Assembly: GCF_016908295.1 (NCBI RefSeq) | Contig: NZ_JAFBDO010000002.1 | Coordinates: forward strand, 496,001-560,000 | DNA length: 64,000 bases | From: Thalassobacillus pellis | Lineage (GTDB): Bacteria > Bacillota > Bacilli > Bacillales > Halobacillaceae | Direction: 5' to 3' | Part shown: piece by piece, positions 58,885-64,000 of the stretch | Layout of the letters: every line of letters begins with the position of its first letter | Position numbering within the stretch: position 1 is the first letter of the stretch | Notes under the pieces: generated by a model | Databases searched by the model: none | Told to the model about the DNA's origin: nothing | Seen by the model: only the letters and a program-made list of their open reading frames with translations | Translations under genes and position numbers: made by a program

Positions 58885-58950
58885 TAGTCGTATCCTGAAA
58901 TATCAGGGTACGAGCATGTTTGCGACCTTTCAAGCCTCACTGGACTTATT
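58851..58950 (-). promoter_or_regulatory. PyrR-dependent attenuator between pyrR and pyrP
   Basis: The PyrR binding loop AAGTCCAGTGAGGCTTGAAA lies near 58930-58950 in the minus sense, followed by an antiterminator segment and the terminator CCTCTTTGC..GCAAAGAGG-T6 (58851-58884). A second palindrome, GTACCCTGATATTTCAGGATAC, lies between them. Confidence 0.88.
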
Positions 58951-58964
58951 TAAAGGTGCGAGCA

Positions 58965-59669
<705 letters not shown>

Positions 59670-59673
<4 letters not shown>

Positions 59674-60578
59674 CGGCGCTTCTGCAAAAATTCTAGCATT
59701 TCTATGAAATCCCCTGGTGGTTCGACACTAAACTCCATTTTTTCCCCTGTAACAGGATGGATAAACCCTAATGTACGGGCATGCAAGGCTTGGCCATCAA
59801 TCGGTAATGATTTACGTGGTCCATATTTAGGGTCTCCTGCCAGAGGATGATTGATGTACTTCATGTGGACACGGATCTGATGTGTCCTTCCTGTTTCCAA
59901 TACACATTCCACATGTGTGAAGTCCTTATACAATTTCAAAACTTTAAAGTGTGTAACAGCAGGCTTCCCGTTTTCCACTACCGCTCTGGATTGCCTGTCT
60001 TTCGGATCGCGCCCGATCGGTGCCTCGATAGTCCCATACTCATGCTGGATTTCTCCATGAACAATTGCCTCATACTTCCTGTCTATTGTCTTCTCTGCTA
60101 ATTGCCCTGCTAAAGATTGATGGGCATGGTCATTCTTTGCCACCATCAATAACCCGCTGGTGTCTTTGTCAATCCGATGAACGATACCTGGCCTGTAAGC
60201 ACCATTAATCCCGGAAAGGTCATCACAGTGATGCAGCAAGGCATTGACAAGCGTCCCGGCTGGATGCCCTGCGGATGGATGGACGACCATTCCACGCTGT
60301 TTATTGACAACAATTACATCTTTATCTTCATATACAATATCAATCGGGATATTTTCAGCTTTTACATCTAAAACTTCAGGCTCTGGAATCACCCATTCCA
60401 CCTTTTCATTTCCCTGGATCTTATAGTTGCTTTTCACTGATGAGCCGTCTACCTTAACGAGACCATCTTTTATCCAGCTTTGTACCTGTGTTCTTGATGC
60501 GGATGGTTCTACTTCCGTCATCAGTTTATCAATTCTTTTCCCTTGATCCTGGTCGTTCACTTGATAATGTTCACTCAC
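59670..60578 (-). CDS. rluD: RluD-like 23S rRNA pseudouridine synthase (YlyB)
   Basis: RluA-family enzyme, 302 residues. N-terminal S4 RNA-binding domain (GKRIDKLMTEVEPSASRTQV), catalytic HRIDKDTSGL (Asp), and C-terminal FIHPVTGEKMEFSVEPP. Overlaps lspA by 4 nt. The exact uridine modified cannot be told from sequence. Confidence 0.93.
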
Positions 60579-61045
60579 TTCTTTTTACTCCCTTTCTTCC
60601 GTTCATCCAGTAAAGTTGCTATAAAAACTAGCCCAACACCCACTACCAGCGAAGAATCGGCTATATTGAAAATGGGGAAATCGTATCCGAAAATGAGTGT
60701 ATCAACAAAATCGACGACTTCCTTCCTGAATAACCGGTCAATAAAGTTGCCGATTGCCCCTGCCAGAATGAAAGACAGAGCAATACCAGCAAGCACGTTC
60801 TCTTTTCCGTACTGGTGCAGGTAATAAATTATGAAGCCGATTACGATTACTGTCACTATGTAGAAAAACATCATCTGACCCTGTAAAATTCCCCAGGCCG
60901 CTCCACGATTCCGATGGGAAGTTAAATATAAGAAGTTTTCGATCAGTGTGATGCTTTCTCCAATAAACATGTTTTTGACTACGAGCATCTTCGTCCATTG
61001 GTCAAGCAGGATTATGACTGCAGCAACTAAGTAATACCAAACCAT
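60575..61045 (-). CDS. lspA: Prolipoprotein signal peptidase
   Basis: Aspartyl membrane protease that removes lipoprotein signal peptides (DppE in this window would be a substrate). The 156 residues have four membrane helices, DQWTK, NRGAAWG, and the catalytic aspartates in GAIGNFIDRLF and FNIADSSL. ATG at 61045 follows GGAGG by 7 nt. Confidence 0.96.
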   Translation of the reverse strand: MVWYYLVAAVIILLDQWTKMLVVKNMFIGESITLIENFLYLTSHRNRGAAWGILQGQMMFFYIVTVIVIGFIIYYLHQYGKENVLAGIALSFILAGAIGNFIDRLFRKEVVDFVDTLIFGYDFPIFNIADSSLVVGVGLVFIATLLDERKKGSKKK

Positions 61046-61223
61046 AAGCGTCCTCCAAAGATTAATTTTCCATTTTTTAATTGTACCATAGTTCCCTCTA
61101 TGGCAACACATACGTTTGTTTGTTAACATAATAATATTATATTTGACGTAAATATAATATGGACTACTATGCATTTTTTTAATAACCCATATCCGCGATG
61201 AAGACCCTTTGGTGTGTATGGAA

Positions 61224-61256
61224 GAGAAAAAGCTGTCGATAATTTCTCGACAGCTT
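61224..61256 (-). terminator. Second terminator after ileS
   Basis: AAGCTGTCGA..TCGACAGCTT with TTTCTC tail in the minus sense. The second of a tandem pair. Confidence 0.75.
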
Positions 61257-61288
61257 GAAAACCCGCGGGGAAAACTTTCCGCGGGTTT
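61257..61288 (-). terminator. First terminator after ileS
   Basis: AAACCCGCGG..CCGCGGGTTTT in the minus sense, 14 bp past the ileS stop. Confidence 0.75.
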
Positions 61289-61301
61289 AACTTACATTAG
61301 T

Positions 61302-64000
61302 TTATCCTTCATAATGTTCCTTTACGACATTGGCACATCTGACACATAAACTCGGATGATCAGAATCTTCTCCCACGTCATCGGCTGCTACCCAGCAGCG
61401 TTCACATTTTTCCCCGTTATGTTTTTCTACATAAACGTCAACGTGATCATAGGCTTTTGCATCCGGGTGGGACAAGGCAACTTCAGCTTCAGAAACAATC
61501 AATAGCTGATGAAGGTGTCCAATATTTTTCAGAACACTTTGGGTATTTTCATCCTTAGGTACGATTGTGACACGTGCTTCCAATGATTTACCGATGACTT
61601 TTTCATTGCGTGCATCTTCCAGTGCCTTCAAAACATCGTCACGGATTTCCATGAAATGGTCCCATTTATTTTTCAAATCTTCGCTCTCGATGACAGCAAT
61701 CTCATCTGGCATATCAGTCAGTTGGACACTTTCCTCATCTACGCCTTGAATGAACCCCCATACTTCATCTGTTGTATGCGGAATGATCGGAGACAACAGT
61801 TTGAGCAAAGTAGTCAGGGTTTCATAGTATACTGTCTGAATACTTCTTCTCCTTGGATGATCCGGTGCTTCAATATAAAGGATATCTTTTGCGAAATCAA
61901 GGTAGAAAGAGCTTAAATCGATCGTACAGAAATTGTGCACCTGATGATAGATGACATTGAACTCGTAATTGTCATAAGCTTTCCTCACCTTTTTAACTAA
62001 AGTATCCAGGCGCATTTTCATATAACGGTCCACTTCTTCCAGCTGGTCATCAGCTACCGTGTGGACAGCAGGATCAAAGTCATGGAGGTTACCGAGCAGG
62101 AAACGGAATGTGTTCCTGATTTTACGATAAACCTCTGACACCTGCTTCAGAATGTCGTCTGATACCCGGACATCTGCCTGGTAATCTGAGCTTGCTACCC
62201 ATAGGCGGATAATTTCTGCACCAAGCTGTTTGATGACTTTATCCGGAAGAATGACGTTACCGATGGATTTACTCATTTTACGTCCTTTACCATCCAGCGC
62301 AAAGCCATGGCTCAAAATGCCTTTGAAAGGCGCCTTGCCTGTAACTGCAACTGAAGTGGACAATGAAGAGTTGAACCAACCGCGGTATTGGTCTGAGCCT
62401 TCCAAGTAAAGATCAGCAGGACGCTGGAGCTCTGGACGCTGATGGAGAACAGATTGATGGGAAGAGCCTGAATCGAACCATACATCCATGATGTCTTCTT
62501 CCTTGGTAAATTCTCCATTCGGGCTATGATCAGAAGTGAAACCTTCTGGCAGCAAATCCTTCGCTTCCCGCTCGAACCATACATTGGAACCATGGTCGCG
62601 GAATAAACCAGCCACATGATCAATCGTCTCATCCGTAATGATCGGTGTCCCATCTTCTCCGTAGAAGACAGGGATTGGCACACCCCATGTCCGCTGTCTG
62701 GAAATACACCAGTCTTCCCGGTCGCGTACCATGTTGTAAAGACGTGTTTCCCCCCAGCGTGGCACCCACTTGACCTGATTGATTTCCTCTAGCAGGGTAT
62801 CACGGAAATCTTTGATGGATGCAAACCACTGATCCGTCGCACGGAAGATCGTCGGCTTTTTCGTACGCCAGTCATGTGGATAGGAGTGCGTGATGAAATC
62901 AAGCTTCTCCAGAGCACCCGCTTCTTTCAGTTTTTCCGTGATATCTTTGTTAGCTTTGTCATAAAATTGCCCTTCAAATCCCGGAGCTTCATCGGTAAAG
63001 ACACCTTTTTCATCTACAGGGCATAGCACATCCAGACCATATTGTTTTCCAATCCAGAAGTCATCCTCCCCGTGACCTGGCGCAGTATGGACACAACCAG
63101 TACCTCCGTCGACAGTGACGTGGTCACCAAGAATGACGAGTGATTCTCGATCATAAAACGGGTGCTGGGTAGTGATACGTTCTGCTTCTTTTCCTTTGAA
63201 TGTCTTCAGGATTTCTGGGTTTTCCCATTCTAAAGCTTTCGTTACTTCTTCGAGCAGATCTTCTGCGATGACAAATTTGTCAGCATTTACTTGAACCACT
63301 ACATAATTATATTCAGGGTTCAATGCGATACCAAGGTTTGAAGGAATCGTCCAAGGGGTAGTCGTCCAGATGATGAATTTCTCACCACCGTCAAGCAAAT
63401 CTTTCCCATCTTTGACTTTAAATGAGACATAAATGGACGGGGAACGCTTATCCTGGTATTCGATTTCCGCTTCAGCAAGTGCTGACTCGGAAGAAGGGGA
63501 CCAATAGACAGGCTTTAATCCTTTATAGATATAACCCTTCTTTGCCATTTCCCCGAACACTTTAATCTGTTCTGCTTCATAATCTTTATTCAACGTTACA
63601 TATGGGTTATCCCAATCACCGCGGACGCCCATGCGCTTGAATTCCTTACGCTGATTATCCAGTTGTCCCATTGCATACTCCGCGCATTTTTGACGGAATT
63701 CCGCCACAGACATTTTCTTACGGTCCACTTTTTTCTTTTTGGTCAAAGCAGTTTCGATTGGCAGACCATGGGTATCCCAGCCGGGTACATATGGAGCATG
63801 GTAGCCTGACATGGACTTGTAGCGGACGATGAAGTCCTTCAAAGTCTTATTTAATGCATGACCCATGTGCAGGTCACCGTTGGCATATGGAGGGCCGTCA
63901 TGAAGGACAAACAAGGGACGGCCTTCTGTCCTTTTCTGAACCTTCTCGTAGATATTAAGCTCCTCCCATTGTTCTTGAAGCTTCGGCTCACGATTTGGTA
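61302..64000 (-). CDS. ileS: Isoleucyl-tRNA synthetase, 5' end beyond the window
   Basis: Charges tRNA-Ile. The reading frame stays open to the window edge, with upstream codons [13 protein letters not shown] and [18 protein letters not shown] matching the family before [20 protein letters not shown] (the HIGH motif). An apparent start at 63914 is only an internal TTG (Leu). Other marks are [19 protein letters not shown] (KMSKS) and a C-terminal zinc finger CERCW..CVRC. About 20 N-terminal residues are missing from view. A T-box leader would lie outside the window. Confidence 0.97.
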   Translation of the reverse strand, partial: PNREPKLQEQWEELNIYEKVQKRTEGRPLFVLHDGPPYANGDLHMGHALNKTLKDFIVRYKSMSGYHAPYVPGWDTHGLPIETALTKKKKVDRKKMSVAEFRQKCAEYAMGQLDNQRKEFKRMGVRGDWDNPYVTLNKDYEAEQIKVFGEMAKKGYIYKGLKPVYWSPSSESALAEAEIEYQDKRSPSIYVSFKVKDGKDLLDGGEKFIIWTTTPWTIPSNLGIALNPEYNYVVVQVNADKFVIAEDLLEEVTKALEWENPEILKTFKGKEAERITTQHPFYDRESLVILGDHVTVDGGTGCVHTAPGHGEDDFWIGKQYGLDVLCPVDEKGVFTDEAPGFEGQFYDKANKDITEKLKEAGALEKLDFITHSYPHDWRTKKPTIFRATDQWFASIKDFRDTLLEEINQVKWVPRWGETRLYNMVRDREDWCISRQRTWGVPIPVFYGEDGTPIITDETIDHVAGLFRDHGSNVWFEREAKDLLPEGFTSDHSPNGEFTKEEDIMDVWFDSGSSHQSVLHQRPELQRPADLYLEGSDQYRGWFNSSLSTSVAVTGKAPFKGILSHGFALDGKGRKMSKSIGNVILPDKVIKQLGAEIIRLWVASSDYQADVRVSDDILKQVSEVYRKIRNTFRFLLGNLHDFDPAVHTVADDQLEEVDRYMKMRLDTLVKKVRKAYDNYEFNVIYHQVHNFCTIDLSSFYLDFAKDILYIEAPDHPRRRSIQTVYYETLTTLLKLLSPIIPHTTDEVWGFIQGVDEESVQLTDMPDEIAVIESEDLKNKWDHFMEIRDDVLKALEDARNEKVIGKSLEARVTIVPKDENTQSVLKNIGHLHQLLIVSEAEVALSHPDAKAYDHVDVYVEKHNGEKCERCWVAADDVGEDSDHPSLCVRCANVVKEHYEG

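Noticed and set aside
63912-63914. Start of ileS at 63914
   Set aside because: The codon is an internal TTG. The frame continues upstream with family-conserved residues to the window edge.

Overview
The window is core chromosome of a low-GC, endospore-forming Bacillota bacterium of the family Bacillaceae. The gene order follows the Bacillus subtilis pyrR/yloA-to-ffh region almost gene for gene, and a spoVM gene is present. The acidic N-terminus of FtsY and the style of the intergenic repeats suggest a moderately halophilic genus (Halobacillus-like), but that is inference. Almost everything is on the minus strand, so the biological reading order runs from 64000 down to 1.

Layout in transcription order. 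(1) 64000-59670: ileS (5' end cut by the window), lspA, rluD-like pseudouridine synthase. (2) 59673-47023: a complete de novo UMP operon, pyrR-pyrP-pyrB-pyrC-carA-carB-pyrK-pyrD-pyrF-pyrE, with a strong promoter and three PyrR-type attenuators (leader, pyrR/pyrP, pyrP/pyrB), then a small membrane protein. (3) 46926-45014, plus strand: rqcH (yloA), ending in a repeated long hairpin. (4) 44789-31881: yloC, remA, gmk, rpoZ, coaBC, priA, fmt, rsmB, prpC, prkC, rsgA, rpe. def and rlmN, which sit in this run in B. subtilis, are absent. (5) 31632-28249: thiN, a TTG-started spoVM, rpmB (plus strand), yloU, fakA. (6) 27910-22746: an inserted plus-strand purine-type permease, then sdaAB-sdaAA-recG. (7) 22274-12672: a complete dppABCDE-ykfABCD operon for muropeptide import and recycling, behind a promoter overlapped by a near-consensus CodY box. 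In B. subtilis this operon lies elsewhere; here it sits between recG and fapR, next to an IS1182-family transposase remnant. (8) 11797-1: fapR (with FapR operator), plsX, fabD, fabG, acpP, rnc, then a plus-strand DUF1128 gene and repeats splitting rnc from smc, then smc, ftsY, ylxM, ffh.

The least ordinary content is intergenic. A roughly 121-bp structured repeat occurs at four loci as one or two full units plus a truncated unit, always in the same orientation, with compensatory base changes in two stems. Two of the loci lie inside the pyr operon, exactly between an attenuator terminator and the next gene. There are also a pair of about 97-bp repeats beside terminators, two GC-rich palindromes joined to IS1182 tails, and a dispersed long hairpin that appears to serve as the terminator of recG and rqcH. 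I found no defence system, prophage, CRISPR array, tRNA or rRNA. Apart from the repeats, the genes are recognisable housekeeping or metabolic functions.
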